24,155 nt of DNA from Candidatus Heimdallarchaeota archaeon LC_2. GTDB taxonomy: Archaea > Asgardarchaeota > Heimdallarchaeia > Heimdallarchaeales > Kariarchaeaceae. Position 1 is the stretch's first letter. Each line of letters begins with the position of its first letter. The DNA is taken from positions 1 to 24,155 of the forward strand of contig MDVR01000080.1 of the NCBI GenBank assembly GCA_001940725.1, written 5' to 3'. A program made the translations under genes and the position numbers. This document shows, in pieces, positions 1-8,587 of the stretch. The notes beneath the pieces were generated by a model that was not told the origin of the DNA, made no database searches, and saw only the letters and a program-made list of their open reading frames with translations.

Positions 1-1
1 G

Positions 2-478
2 GTTTCAAAGAATTGTGTAGAGTTGGTAAATCCTGTATCTGCACTCAGATCGATTCTTCGTCCAGATTTATTATCTGGATTGATCAGGTTCTCCTCAAGG
101 AATACACATGTGGAATATCCTCATAGAATATTTGAGACTGGTGAAATTTGTTTAAAGTCAAAGAAAAATACAATAACAAAACAATTTGTTTCAGTCTTAC
201 TTTCGGGGGCTGAAGAAACCTTTGAAACCATACTAGGTATTTTAGACTCACTTTTCAAATTAACAAAAATTGATTATTCTCTCATTGAGACAGATAATCA
301 TTATTATATGTTAGGAAGGTCTGCAACAATTCTCATTGAAAATACTGAGGTGGGTCACATTGGAGAAATCCATCCTCAAATTCTTAATAATTATGGAGTT
401 GAGGTCCCAATGGTCGGTCTTGAATTTGATCTTACAAAAATACCGAAATTAAATTGTGAAGAATTTCAATCAAATTAA
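2..478 (+). CDS. pheT: Phenylalanine--tRNA ligase beta subunit, C-terminal part (5' truncated by window edge)
   Basis: The reading frame is open from base 2 and stops at 476-478, so only the C-terminal ~158 residues are in the window; no start codon is claimed. The segment VNPVSALRSILRPDLLSGL near the left edge matches the conserved motif of the catalytic-like domain of archaeal/eukaryotic-type PheT. Further on, VGHIGEIHPQILNNYGVEVP is the typical closing motif (GEIHP), followed by a strand containing GLEFDL. The full enzyme pairs with PheS and charges tRNA-Phe in the cytoplasm. The gene ends 21 bases before the stop of the convergent HAD gene. Identification is confident because both motifs appear in the right order and at the right distance from the C-terminus. 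Confidence 0.93.
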   Translation, partial: VSKNCVELVNPVSALRSILRPDLLSGLIRFSSRNTHVEYPHRIFETGEICLKSKKNTITKQFVSVLLSGAEETFETILGILDSLFKLTKIDYSLIETDNHYYMLGRSATILIENTEVGHIGEIHPQILNNYGVEVPMVGLEFDLTKIPKLNCEEFQSN

Positions 479-499
479 CCTCTCAATCACAATTTCAAT

Positions 500-1147
500 C
501 TATAATTTTTCAATGACTTTTTGTGCTGCATCAGCAAAATTTTGAGTATATACAACTTCATTTGCAGCTTTGATTACTTCTTCGTTTTCCGTATTAATTG
601 CCACAGCATAACCTACTTGGCCAAACATCCCAATATCATTTACATTATCACCAATTGCTCCACATACATCTAAGTTATACTCGTTTTCCTTTGCAATTTT
701 TTTAATGACATCTGATTTGGAATTTCCAACTTTGATTGTAAGCGAACCATCAAGGATACCATTTGTATGTCCTATTTCATTTGAATAGAAGCGGTCTGCA
801 TTTACTGATAAAGCTACATGCTTAACCATCTCATCCAATCCCCCAGAAACCAAAATTACATCAAACCCAGCGTTTTTTAGTTTACTAACCCCTTCTATAG
901 CTCCTTTTCGTAATTTTGGATTTTTTAACGCTTCTTGGAACTCAAGATAAGATTTACCTTTCCACATAGCAACATCATCTAGAGCCCACTGATCATAATC
1001 AATTTCTCCTGCAAAAAATCTTTCTACATTTTTATTCATTTCATCCTCCAGATCGAATCTCAAATGAATTTTTTCCCATCCAGAAATATCATCTGTTAGT
1101 GTTCCATCAACATCTATGAAAACAGCTCTCTTTACTGACATGATCAT
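500..1147 (-). CDS. HAD-family phosphatase, phosphoserine phosphatase-like
   Basis: This 215-residue protein has the full set of HAD motifs: the nucleophile motif DVDGT at residues 12-16, motif II VSGG near residue 100, a lysine near residue 144, and motif IV GDNVND near residue 168. The cap insertion between motifs I and II and the overall length resemble the SerB-like phosphoserine phosphatase group, which removes phosphate from small phosphorylated metabolites in the cytoplasm. The exact substrate cannot be read from the sequence. ATG at 1147 is used; a second in-frame ATG lies two codons later and is equally plausible. The sequence around and upstream of this start is imperfectly duplicated at 1283-1349. 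Confidence 0.85.
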   Translation of the reverse strand: MIMSVKRAVFIDVDGTLTDDISGWEKIHLRFDLEDEMNKNVERFFAGEIDYDQWALDDVAMWKGKSYLEFQEALKNPKLRKGAIEGVSKLKNAGFDVILVSGGLDEMVKHVALSVNADRFYSNEIGHTNGILDGSLTIKVGNSKSDVIKKIAKENEYNLDVCGAIGDNVNDIGMFGQVGYAVAINTENEEVIKAANEVVYTQNFADAAQKVIEKL

Positions 1148-1215
1148 TTTCTAATATAATTTCACAATTATTAAGAATTCACGTTTAGCTACCCTAAATC
1201 TGATGTCGCCATCAC
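1145..1215. repeat. Imperfect direct repeat, copy 1 (with 1283-1349)
   Basis: The repeat begins with CATTTTCTAATAT at 1145-1157, continues through a TTCACGTT segment and ends with ACCCTAAATCTGATGTCGCCATCAC at 1191-1215. The last 25 bases differ from copy 2 at two positions; the middle is looser. This copy overlaps the start codon of the HAD gene. Within the conserved part, the minus strand can form a hairpin GATG-GCGA-CATC with a GNRA-type loop. Confidence 0.75.
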
Positions 1216-1282
1216 AGTTTAAAATTGAAATTTCAATTATTTCTTTCAATTACTGATTTATCCTATGATCATTTTTTGTATA

Positions 1283-1349
1283 CATTTTCTAATATCAAAG
1301 AAAATGATTACTTCACGTTCTGTAACCCTATATCCGATGTCGCCATCAC
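1283..1349. repeat. Imperfect direct repeat, copy 2 (with 1145-1215)
   Basis: This copy has the same order as copy 1: CATTTTCTAATAT at 1283-1295, TTCACGTT, then ACCCTATATCCGATGTCGCCATCAC ending at 1349. It lies just downstream, in minus-strand sense, of the candidate structured RNA. Confidence 0.75.
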
Positions 1350-1371
1350 TTTCCCATTTTTGTTTTTACAC

Positions 1372-1684
1372 AATAAAGGTTCCATTAAAATAGGTTCTGT
1401 TCCGTTGGAACGGTGCTTCCTTCTGCTTCTCATCCTGCTGGGATTAACAAAGACAGCATTCCCGTGATCTTTAACTACTGGCAGATCATTTTCAGTCCGT
1501 GAACTGAGTACCAGCATTCCTGAATTAACAGGGTAGAACACCCACTAAGGTCTTTCGGTACGCTTCTAACTTTTCCGGTCTTCCTCTGTTTAGAAGAAGC
1601 AACAGGTAGACACTTACCTAGTCCTCTTACCCCTTTATTTCTAAAGGTAATAAGTTAAATTTGTGCAATCTTTGGATTGCAGTT
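1372..1684 (-). ncRNA. Candidate structured RNA, about 310 nt, with SRP Alu-like 5' domain
   Basis: The block is visibly richer in G and C than its surroundings, as RNA genes tend to be in AT-rich archaea. On the minus strand a TATA box (1705-1714) predicts a start near 1684. The ends can pair (1632-1639 with 1372-1379, 8 bp). Inside are two adjacent hairpins: 1605-1618 (4 bp, 6-nt loop) and 1580-1599 (7 bp, 6-nt loop), joined by UGUUG. This arrangement resembles helices 3 and 4 of the SRP RNA Alu domain. Further long-range pairs are 1561-1570 with 1404-1412, and 1511-1516 with 1436-1441. The conserved SRP helix-8 motif (GGAA loop with AGCAG) was not found in normal form, so I do not call it SRP RNA. 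A competing hairpin near 1622-1648 could replace the end pairing. Strand and ends are inferred. Confidence 0.4.
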
Positions 1685-1704
1685 TCTACTATTATGTGAA
1701 TTGA

Positions 1705-1714
1705 CTATTTAAAG
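1705..1714 (-). promoter_or_regulatory. TATA box for the candidate structured RNA
   Basis: On the minus strand the sequence reads CTTTAAATAG. Its centre is about 26 bases before the inferred RNA start at 1684, which is followed at once by a perfect 6-bp hairpin (1665-1680). Confidence 0.4.
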
Positions 1715-1917
1715 TACGGAAGATAAATATCACAGATTTGATTATTGTAAATACGAAAGAGTTCATGTGTTATTATTTATACTTCAAAAAAGTATACTTT
1801 TATTATCCTATGCTATTTTCATTCTTCTCATTTTCAGTGATCAAAAGAATCCAATATTTGCAACTAAACACTTCAATATGCAATTTCTTAATTTAGTTAT
1901 AAAAATAGACCAATATA

Positions 1918-3153
1918 ATGGATTTGCGAAAAGCGGCTGAAGAGTACAAAAGTGATCTTATTAGAATTAGAAGACATGTCCACATGAATCCTGAACTAGG
2001 TTTCTTAGAAAGTGAGACTTCAAAATTTATTCAAGATGAATTGGTAAAATTAGGTCTTGAATACAAATTATTTGCTAGAACTGGATTAACATCTGAGATT
2101 AAAGGAGAAGCAGGTGATGGTAAAACAATATTAATTCGAGCGGATATTGATGCTCTTCCCTTACAAGAGGATAATGATACTGTGTACAAGTCGCACAATG
2201 ATGGTGTGATGCATGCATGCGGTCATGATACACATATTGCTTGTCTGTTGGGTGTGGCTAAACTTCTTAATGAGAATAAAAGTATGTTCAAAGGAAAAGC
2301 CCTTCTGGTTTTTCAACCTGCTGAAGAAGGTTCCAAATTATATGATCCTTCAGGTGAAACTAGTGGTGGTGCAATGCCGATGATACAAGAGGGAGCTATT
2401 GGTGATATTGAAAGCCCAAAAATTGATGCAGCCATCGCCCTCCATATTGTTGCAGGAGATGAAGAAGATACCATGTACCCAAATATTAGTGTAAAAGATG
2501 GTCCTCTGACTGCAGCAGCAGATGAAATTTATGCAGATATTATTGGAAAGGGTGGACATGGGAGTGCACCACATTCAGCAGTGGACCCCGTATATCTAAC
2601 ATCGGTTATAGTTTCCCAATTACAGGGCATGTTAACCAGATACGTTGATCCGATGGAACCACATGTTTTGACCTTTGGCAAGATCGTAGGTGGAACAAGA
2701 CAAAACATCATACCAGATTCTGTCCGAATTGAAGGCACACTTCGTACGCTCGATCGAGATTTACGGGAAAAACTTCTTGGTAAGATTGCTTCATTCATTG
2801 AAACCACTGCCGAATTACATGGAGGTACTGCTAACGTTGAAATAGTAAGGGGTTATGGAGTCGGTGTGAATGATAAGATGTTAAATGACCATATTCGGTC
2901 AGCCTTTACACAATACTATGACAAAGAAAATTTAATAGAGATTGAAAAGGCTCAACTTGGTGCTGAGGATTTCTTTGAGTTTGGGCTTCAAGGAAAATTA
3001 CCAACATCTATGTTTTGGCTAGGTGGGGGAAATCGAGAGAAAAATATGACAAGTCCTAATCACAGCAATTTCTTTGATATAGATGAGGATAGCCTACCAA
3101 TCGGGACCGTTGTGCTAGCTCAAAGTGCTTTAAATTATTTGAATGCAAATTAA
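1918..3153 (+). CDS. M20-family metal-dependent amidohydrolase (N-acyl amino acid/hippurate hydrolase-like)
   Basis: The 411-residue protein matches the M20D amidohydrolases, which remove acyl groups from N-acyl amino acids using two metal ions. It shows HMNPELG at 22-28, RADIDALP near 74-81, the metal-binding HACGHD at 99-104 (with the cysteine ligand typical of this subgroup), the EE pair at 136-137, the dimerisation-domain HGS motif near 214, AEDFF in the C-terminal third and PNHSNF near the end with the last metal-binding histidine. Length is normal for the family. It starts with ATG and has no signal peptide, so it is cytoplasmic. Its stop lies only 5 bases from the stop of the convergent bshB-like gene. 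Related enzymes include deacetylases of N-acetylcysteine derivatives, which would suit the thiol genes nearby, but that is speculation. Confidence 0.9.
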   Translation: MDLRKAAEEYKSDLIRIRRHVHMNPELGFLESETSKFIQDELVKLGLEYKLFARTGLTSEIKGEAGDGKTILIRADIDALPLQEDNDTVYKSHNDGVMHACGHDTHIACLLGVAKLLNENKSMFKGKALLVFQPAEEGSKLYDPSGETSGGAMPMIQEGAIGDIESPKIDAAIALHIVAGDEEDTMYPNISVKDGPLTAAADEIYADIIGKGGHGSAPHSAVDPVYLTSVIVSQLQGMLTRYVDPMEPHVLTFGKIVGGTRQNIIPDSVRIEGTLRTLDRDLREKLLGKIASFIETTAELHGGTANVEIVRGYGVGVNDKMLNDHIRSAFTQYYDKENLIEIEKAQLGAEDFFEFGLQGKLPTSMFWLGGGNREKNMTSPNHSNFFDIDEDSLPIGTVVLAQSALNYLNAN

Positions 3154-3158
3154 CAAAA

Positions 3159-3824
3159 TTATGGAAATTCATTATAATATTTAGTCGGTTTGAATGAACC
3201 TGATAATGCAATTGGAATATTAATGAAGGCTTCAGCATGTTCTGTACTAGCCTGAATTCCTCTTAAATGGGTTCTAGTCTCATGATAATTTGAATAGAAA
3301 CCTTCTCCACCTTTATGGCTTTGAGATTCGTAAACTGCTATAGCTTTCATCCGCATTTCATTCTCTTTTGAAATGTCTATGTAAATATGAGGAAAAGGAA
3401 TCAATACAGTAGTTTCGGTACCCCAGAGACTTTTAACTTGATGAGCCTCTTTGTCAGGATTAGATGTGTGACTTGCCCATTCAACGGCTTCCTTTACAAT
3501 TTCATTTGTTATTTTATGTTCTTTATGATAGTCAAAATCGATATGAGTAATTATTATGTCAGGTTTAAATTCTTGAATAATTCTGACTAATTCGGACTTA
3601 ATGTCCTCGAAATTGGAATTTGTGACATTTCTGAAATTAAGTTGAATTGGATTTGTCTCCAATAATTCACATGCTTTTTCAAATTCACTTACCCTGTTGT
3701 CATCTTTTGTTATTGATACGGCATAGCTTAATTGGTACTTCAAAAGGACTCCGCCCGCAGAGAAAGTTTCATCATCTTGATGTGCAAAAATTGTCATTAG
3801 TTTATTGTTTTTAGCGTTGTTCAT
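3159..3824 (-). CDS. bshB: PIG-L/LmbE-family deacetylase, candidate BshB (GlcNAc-malate deacetylase)
   Basis: This 221-residue protein carries the PIG-L zinc deacetylase signature: AHQDDE at 14-19 (zinc ligands His15 and Asp18, catalytic Asp17) and THIDFDYHKEH at 93-103 with the third ligand His103. The usual proline of AHPDDE is replaced by Gln. Family members remove N-acetyl from GlcNAc conjugates; in bacillithiol synthesis BshB turns GlcNAc-malate into GlcN-malate. The presence of bshA and bshC in the same window is the reason for choosing BshB over other PIG-L functions, such as a bacillithiol-conjugate amidase (Bca) or a deacetylase of other GlcNAc derivatives. The ATG at 3824 lies inside the end of the upstream helicase gene (14-base overlap), so the two are probably cotranscribed and translationally coupled. 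Confidence 0.75.
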   Translation of the reverse strand: MNNAKNNKLMTIFAHQDDETFSAGGVLLKYQLSYAVSITKDDNRVSEFEKACELLETNPIQLNFRNVTNSNFEDIKSELVRIIQEFKPDIIITHIDFDYHKEHKITNEIVKEAVEWASHTSNPDKEAHQVKSLWGTETTVLIPFPHIYIDISKENEMRMKAIAVYESQSHKGGEGFYSNYHETRTHLRGIQASTEHAEAFINIPIALSGSFKPTKYYNEFP

Positions 3825-6800
3825 AATACCATCTCATCTCAATTTCTTCTTCTATACCCCCAAAAATAAACTTGAAATTTTGAGATTTGTTACAATGTTC
3901 GAGGGCATAATATCTTATTTGTGATGCATTTTCTACATTTACTCTCTTGTTGGGAAAATAATCCAAATAATTTCGACTAGCTATTAAGATAACTTTAGAT
4001 TTAGCTCTAGAGGTCAAAACGTTAAATCTGTTTATATCAAAAATAAAATCTTCTTCTGCACTAATCTGATCAGTTGAACTTATTCCTATCGACGCAATAA
4101 TCATTGTTCTATCACTACCTTGGAACTTCTCAACAGAATAAACAGTACTTTTTATGGCATTCATAAATTCCTTTTCTGATAGCAAAGATAAATTCTCATT
4201 CAACAATCTCTCATATAAATTTCGGATGATCAACCTACCTTGAGCATTATGTGGTGCCACGACACCAATTTCATTTTTCCAAAAATTTAACTGATTCTCA
4301 ACTGTTATAGGATTAATCATTTTGAAAAATGCAACAATGATTTCAACTGACATATCACATTCCAGAGGACTTACCGATATTTCGAAATTTTTGTTATGAA
4401 TAATGCTTGATACAACTAAATTCGGATCTAACACAGCTTTCACGTAATTTGGTATATTGTCCGGAACATTCCCCACAATAATCCTATCAGCATTATTTTG
4501 GAAGGCTTTCAAACTTTCATAAAAACCAAGATTACCCGTATAACTTACAATATCACGATGTGATCGATAATTTGTCTTTAATTGCTTAGAGGAAATTTGA
4601 TGACCCGTCCCATAATATTGAAATACGCTTCCAAGTACAATCTCCAAATTTATGGGAGGTTTTATTGGTTGTACCGGTGGAAGCTGGTAATTATCTCCGA
4701 CGAGTACCAATTTAGTTAGATTATCGAGATTCAGATAAACGTGATCTGGAATGTGGAGAGATTCACTTACTTCTTTAGATACTATAGGTTCTTCCTTTTC
4801 AACTTCTGACGGGAATTTTACACTCACTTGAGGTCTGTGGACCATGGTAATACTTGGTAATATTTGATCTACAGGAAGCTGTGATGCCTCATCAATAATT
4901 ATTAAATCGAATGCAAATTCATCAGAATTTACCGCTGAAGGTTTTTTTCCATTAAATCGTAATTTTGTTAATTGGTGAGCATTAGAAAAAATAATCAAAT
5001 CCTCTGTAAAGTGATCTTCAAGTTTCTTGTCATCACTAATAGTGCCTCTTTGTTTGGGATATAGATCCTCATTTAACTTCCAAGTTCCACCCTTATTGCA
5101 CATAAAATCATTAACAAAATCGATATCGTCTTCTCCTAAACCCTCATTACTTACTATTTTTTGGTAACCTGATCTAATAAATAATTTCGCAATTTTTCTC
5201 ACAGGTGTTGGTTGTCCATTTTCATCTACACTCTCACGAAGTTTGTTAACCAATACTTTCATAGCTGGATAAGAAAATGCGGTAATCAAAATTCTGCGAG
5301 GTGGGTTCAAACGATCAGTACGAGTTAGAAATTCGTCAATTAATGCAATTATAGTTTGAGATTTTCCTGTACCTGGCGGTCCATGTATTATCGAAATGGG
5401 TCTGGAAAGAGAGTTTAGAATGGCTTCTTTTTGTGATGGATCAGGATAAGGATAAACTTGGGTATTGAGATTTCCTTGCACTTCTGTTTTATAATTATTA
5501 AGTAATGTAGGTGCAAATAAGTATATTTCTGGTAATAGGTAGAGATTACTTTCTGGGTATTCTAATGATTTCAAAGGTAATAAATTCCAATCAAATGCAA
5601 TTTTCTTTCCTAACCATGAATGACCCAAATTATACAGATTAAGCATTTGAAATAACTTCCTGGACCAAGCATCAAATGAAGTTGGATATAGATACCATTG
5701 ACTAGATATTTCTTTTTCCGTAACTTCTCTAAAATTTTCATATACTCTCACAGTGCTCTCTTGAGTTACAATTTCGTAACAATCATCTAAAGAATTCCAC
5801 GTCATCTGATCTATATTTACGCTCCATGAATATTGGTGAATACTTCCATCTCTCAACTCTGATGGAAGTAAAAGCACTCTACTGCCTTCACTTATTTTCA
5901 TATTAGATGACAAATTTTTCAGTTTAAAAGTGTAGAATCTTCTTTTTTCTGTTGTTCCATCGTGTTCTTGAATATCACTTACTTCACCAGCAGCTAACTT
6001 ACCGATACTGAATTCTGGATACATAGTCCTAATGAAAAGTGCATCATGTTCATCCATAGCTGATGTGAGCTTACTAAACAAAAACCACATGTGTGCAACA
6101 TAATTATAGGTATTTGGTAATCGATTTCTACGAGATATGAAATAATCAGTTGGTTTGGCATATCTGGATATAAGTTCCCGCCCACTCTTTTGAAAATCAA
6201 ATCTTATTCTATCAATAGTTTGAACTTTGTATAGCATTTGTGATTTCAATTCTTTTACTAACTTATATTTATCAGAAATATCAGAGATTGATAAAAGTTC
6301 ATGCCATACTTGAAAATCAACATAGTTAAAGTGATTTCTCCAATATTTTTTCTTGAAAAATCTATTAAATCGTTGTTCAGCTATCGCATGCCACGTATAA
6401 TTAATAATTGCAGGTAATCCAATAGTAGTTTCTACGAAAACTCGAAGATCGTATACCTTCTTATGCTGATGAGGATCTGCAATTCCAGAATCAGTGGGCG
6501 TAAACCATCGAATAATGTAGTAGAATGCATTTCGTGATTCATCATCATCAGTAAAGCTATTTAGATGTCTCTCCAACATCGTCTGTATTGCTTCTAAAAT
6601 TTCTCTGGACCAATAATATATTGCCAATCTTGGGGTATAATATCTCTGTTTACCGTCAATTTCCTCAAAGAAAATAACGAATTGCTCAATAAAATCACAT
6701 ATAATCAATATATCATGTAATATTCTCACACTTTTTTTTGCAAAATTAAATTCATCAGAATCATCTAATCCAGAGTTCACATTGGCATATCCTAAGGTTA

Positions 6801-8334
6801 GAAAATTGTTCTCAGCGATATTTTTTTCAGATAATTTTTCTCCCTTGAGTACAATCTTCAACGAATTAGGCTCATCATCATTCAATTTCCAAAGATTTTC
6901 TAAAGCTTTCAAACATGGATTAACTGTTAAGTCGGTTATTGTAGGGCTAATTTGCTTAATTTCCAGTTTTGCTCTAGCAAGAGGCATTTTCTCTCGAAGC
7001 ATTCTTGACCAAATTGAAATTAGCTTGTTAAAATTATCTGCATATTTGGATGTTTTAGGAACTGAAATACTCAAGTAGTAACTTAAAGCCATGATTCTCT
7101 TGTAAATCGGATCTTCTTCTACATTGACTGTTAATGACATTTCATTCCATATAGGTATGGCAACTGAATGTATAGTTCCTCTATCTGGTTTAATTTCTTT
7201 ATCACTAACAATTGCTTGAGATTTAATTTGTAGTAAAGGTAATTGTGGGTATATTGCCTCGGGGGTTGATCCAATTTGTATATCACTTATTCTTTCGGCT
7301 ACGTCTCCAATGGTATTAAATCCTCTCTGATTAAGTTGTTCAACCATTGATCTAGATGTGTAAGGTAGCAATCGAACGTCCCACTCTTTCCTGTCACCAT
7401 TTTCAGTTACACCTAATGTTGTAATACAATCATTCAAGTAATTACATCTGCCACAAGCAGGTTGAATATTCACTGATGTTTTCTCAACCAAGCATGGGGC
7501 TTGATTTTTCAATTTTTGGATTGCTTTCGCTGTTAGATCAAATAATCTAAATGTCTCATCCCAGCGTAAAATTTCAATCATTGCTTCCAATTCTTCAATT
7601 TCTACCACATAAGTATTTTCAACTTTAGGTAATATCCCATTTGAATCTAGCCGGACATACATTTTATGATTTAGTTTATTATCAAACAAATATTGGTTAA
7701 ATGCTAATGTGTAGAAAGCTAGTTCGACGAACTGTTTCTTTCCAATTGCATCACTTGGAGAGACTTTGATATCTACCATTGAGATACCAACTTTTTCTTT
7801 AATATCTTTCATTGAGAGTTCAATAATTTCTTGATTTTCATTTAAAGTTCTAATTTTATTTTTACTATTATATTCATGTTTTTTCAAAAACATGAGGTCC
7901 GGTCTTAATTTATGTGAGGGGTCCTTTATTGGGATTTTTGTCTTTTCATTAATGATTCCAAGAATCATACGTAAAAATTTTTGTGGAGTCGGAAATTCAT
8001 GTTCTAGTAGGACCTTTGGTGTATTAGAGGTAACATTATCTGCTATATTTAACAATCCTTGTGATGTAAGAGTTGTTTTTACGACTGAACCACTCGGATT
8101 TGATGAAAATACTGCGAAGGATCTTTTATTTATTGATTGGTAAATTTCCTTTTCATACTTTTTTCCAATTTCAAGAATAAATTTTGTATGTCTTCTTGCA
8201 TCTTCCAATTTTTTAATTTCTCTATTTGCAGGGAGGAACCAATCTGGGTCTTTTCTCCCTAAATTAATAAATAATTGACGTTCACAATCAAACTCTGAAA
8301 ATTGAGAAAAGGTTTGTTTATCCAGTTGCCCCAT
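3811..8334 (-). CDS. Dna2-like protein: Fe-S PD-(D/E)XK nuclease fused to SF1 helicase
   Basis: A protein of about 1507 residues. The N-terminal nuclease resembles Cas4/Dna2: a first cysteine in DCERQLF (Cys17), RPDLMF near 144-149, VDIK near 186-189 (catalytic Asp and Lys), a FVELAFYTLAFNQY segment, and a CGRCNYLNDC cluster near 291-300 supplying the other three Fe-S cysteines. A long region of roughly 650 residues without recognised motifs follows. The C-terminal UPF1/Dna2-type helicase has GPPGTGKS (~983), IIDEASQLP (~1143), GDNYQLPP (~1211), NYRSH (~1254), VEKFQGSD (~1400) and NVLTSRAK (~1440). It probably acts in DNA repair, end resection or flap processing. A GTG at 8373 would add 13 residues, but a TATA box at 8364-8370 lies downstream of that GTG, so ATG at 8334 is preferred. 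It overlaps the bshB-like gene by 14 bases. Confidence 0.85.
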   Translation of the reverse strand: MGQLDKQTFSQFSEFDCERQLFINLGRKDPDWFLPANREIKKLEDARRHTKFILEIGKKYEKEIYQSINKRSFAVFSSNPSGSVVKTTLTSQGLLNIADNVTSNTPKVLLEHEFPTPQKFLRMILGIINEKTKIPIKDPSHKLRPDLMFLKKHEYNSKNKIRTLNENQEIIELSMKDIKEKVGISMVDIKVSPSDAIGKKQFVELAFYTLAFNQYLFDNKLNHKMYVRLDSNGILPKVENTYVVEIEELEAMIEILRWDETFRLFDLTAKAIQKLKNQAPCLVEKTSVNIQPACGRCNYLNDCITTLGVTENGDRKEWDVRLLPYTSRSMVEQLNQRGFNTIGDVAERISDIQIGSTPEAIYPQLPLLQIKSQAIVSDKEIKPDRGTIHSVAIPIWNEMSLTVNVEEDPIYKRIMALSYYLSISVPKTSKYADNFNKLISIWSRMLREKMPLARAKLEIKQISPTITDLTVNPCLKALENLWKLNDDEPNSLKIVLKGEKLSEKNIAENNFLTLGYANVNSGLDDSDEFNFAKKSVRILHDILIICDFIEQFVIFFEEIDGKQRYYTPRLAIYYWSREILEAIQTMLERHLNSFTDDDESRNAFYYIIRWFTPTDSGIADPHQHKKVYDLRVFVETTIGLPAIINYTWHAIAEQRFNRFFKKKYWRNHFNYVDFQVWHELLSISDISDKYKLVKELKSQMLYKVQTIDRIRFDFQKSGRELISRYAKPTDYFISRRNRLPNTYNYVAHMWFLFSKLTSAMDEHDALFIRTMYPEFSIGKLAAGEVSDIQEHDGTTEKRRFYTFKLKNLSSNMKISEGSRVLLLPSELRDGSIHQYSWSVNIDQMTWNSLDDCYEIVTQESTVRVYENFREVTEKEISSQWYLYPTSFDAWSRKLFQMLNLYNLGHSWLGKKIAFDWNLLPLKSLEYPESNLYLLPEIYLFAPTLLNNYKTEVQGNLNTQVYPYPDPSQKEAILNSLSRPISIIHGPPGTGKSQTIIALIDEFLTRTDRLNPPRRILITAFSYPAMKVLVNKLRESVDENGQPTPVRKIAKLFIRSGYQKIVSNEGLGEDDIDFVNDFMCNKGGTWKLNEDLYPKQRGTISDDKKLEDHFTEDLIIFSNAHQLTKLRFNGKKPSAVNSDEFAFDLIIIDEASQLPVDQILPSITMVHRPQVSVKFPSEVEKEEPIVSKEVSESLHIPDHVYLNLDNLTKLVLVGDNYQLPPVQPIKPPINLEIVLGSVFQYYGTGHQISSKQLKTNYRSHRDIVSYTGNLGFYESLKAFQNNADRIIVGNVPDNIPNYVKAVLDPNLVVSSIIHNKNFEISVSPLECDMSVEIIVAFFKMINPITVENQLNFWKNEIGVVAPHNAQGRLIIRNLYERLLNENLSLLSEKEFMNAIKSTVYSVEKFQGSDRTMIIASIGISSTDQISAEEDFIFDINRFNVLTSRAKSKVILIASRNYLDYFPNKRVNVENASQIRYYALEHCNKSQNFKFIFGGIEEEIEMRWYYEQR

Positions 8335-8363
8335 ACTATACAATATGTAGATTTTATTTATCA

Positions 8364-8370
8364 ATATATA
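8364..8370 (-). promoter_or_regulatory. TATA box upstream of the nuclease-helicase gene
   Basis: Minus-strand TATATAT centred about 33 bases before ATG 8334 predicts a transcript start only a few bases before the gene. It is the basis for choosing this start. Confidence 0.5.
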
Positions 8371-8587
8371 CACTCTAGTTTAGAATTATAAATTTGCTCA
8401 ATAAGTTTGGAAACCTAAAAAAATTGAGGATTCAGATTTTAAATTTATCAAATCATAAATTTGGATAATCATCTGAAGTATAATTAAAATCTAATTTACA
8501 CTACATTTTTTTTTTAATAAAAAATCTTGTGCGATTTTGATATCTCTAGAACAAAAAAATATGATCGATTGTTATTACTATGAATTA

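Larger units (their letters stand above)
1148..1917. other. Gene-poor 770-base stretch
   Basis: No convincing protein gene lies here. The stretch holds a two-copy direct repeat next to the HAD start, a GC-richer block that looks like a structured RNA on the minus strand, and then AT-rich sequence leading to the M20 gene. Short open frames in it (for example 1308-1541 minus and 1225-1467 plus) have no recognisable domain and overlap each other. Confidence 0.6.

Noticed and set aside
1308..1541. Minus-strand ORF of 77 codons in the GC-richer block
   Set aside because: It starts in the middle of the candidate structured RNA, has no recognisable domain and overlaps another frame on the plus strand; the base-pairing pattern explains the block better.
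1372..1684. Firm call of the structured block as SRP RNA
   Set aside because: The Alu-like hairpins and end pairing fit, but the conserved helix-8 motif was not found in normal form.
8335..8373. GTG start that would add 13 residues to the nuclease-helicase
   Set aside because: It lies upstream of the TATA box at 8364-8370, so it would not be in the transcript; ATG 8334 fits the promoter.
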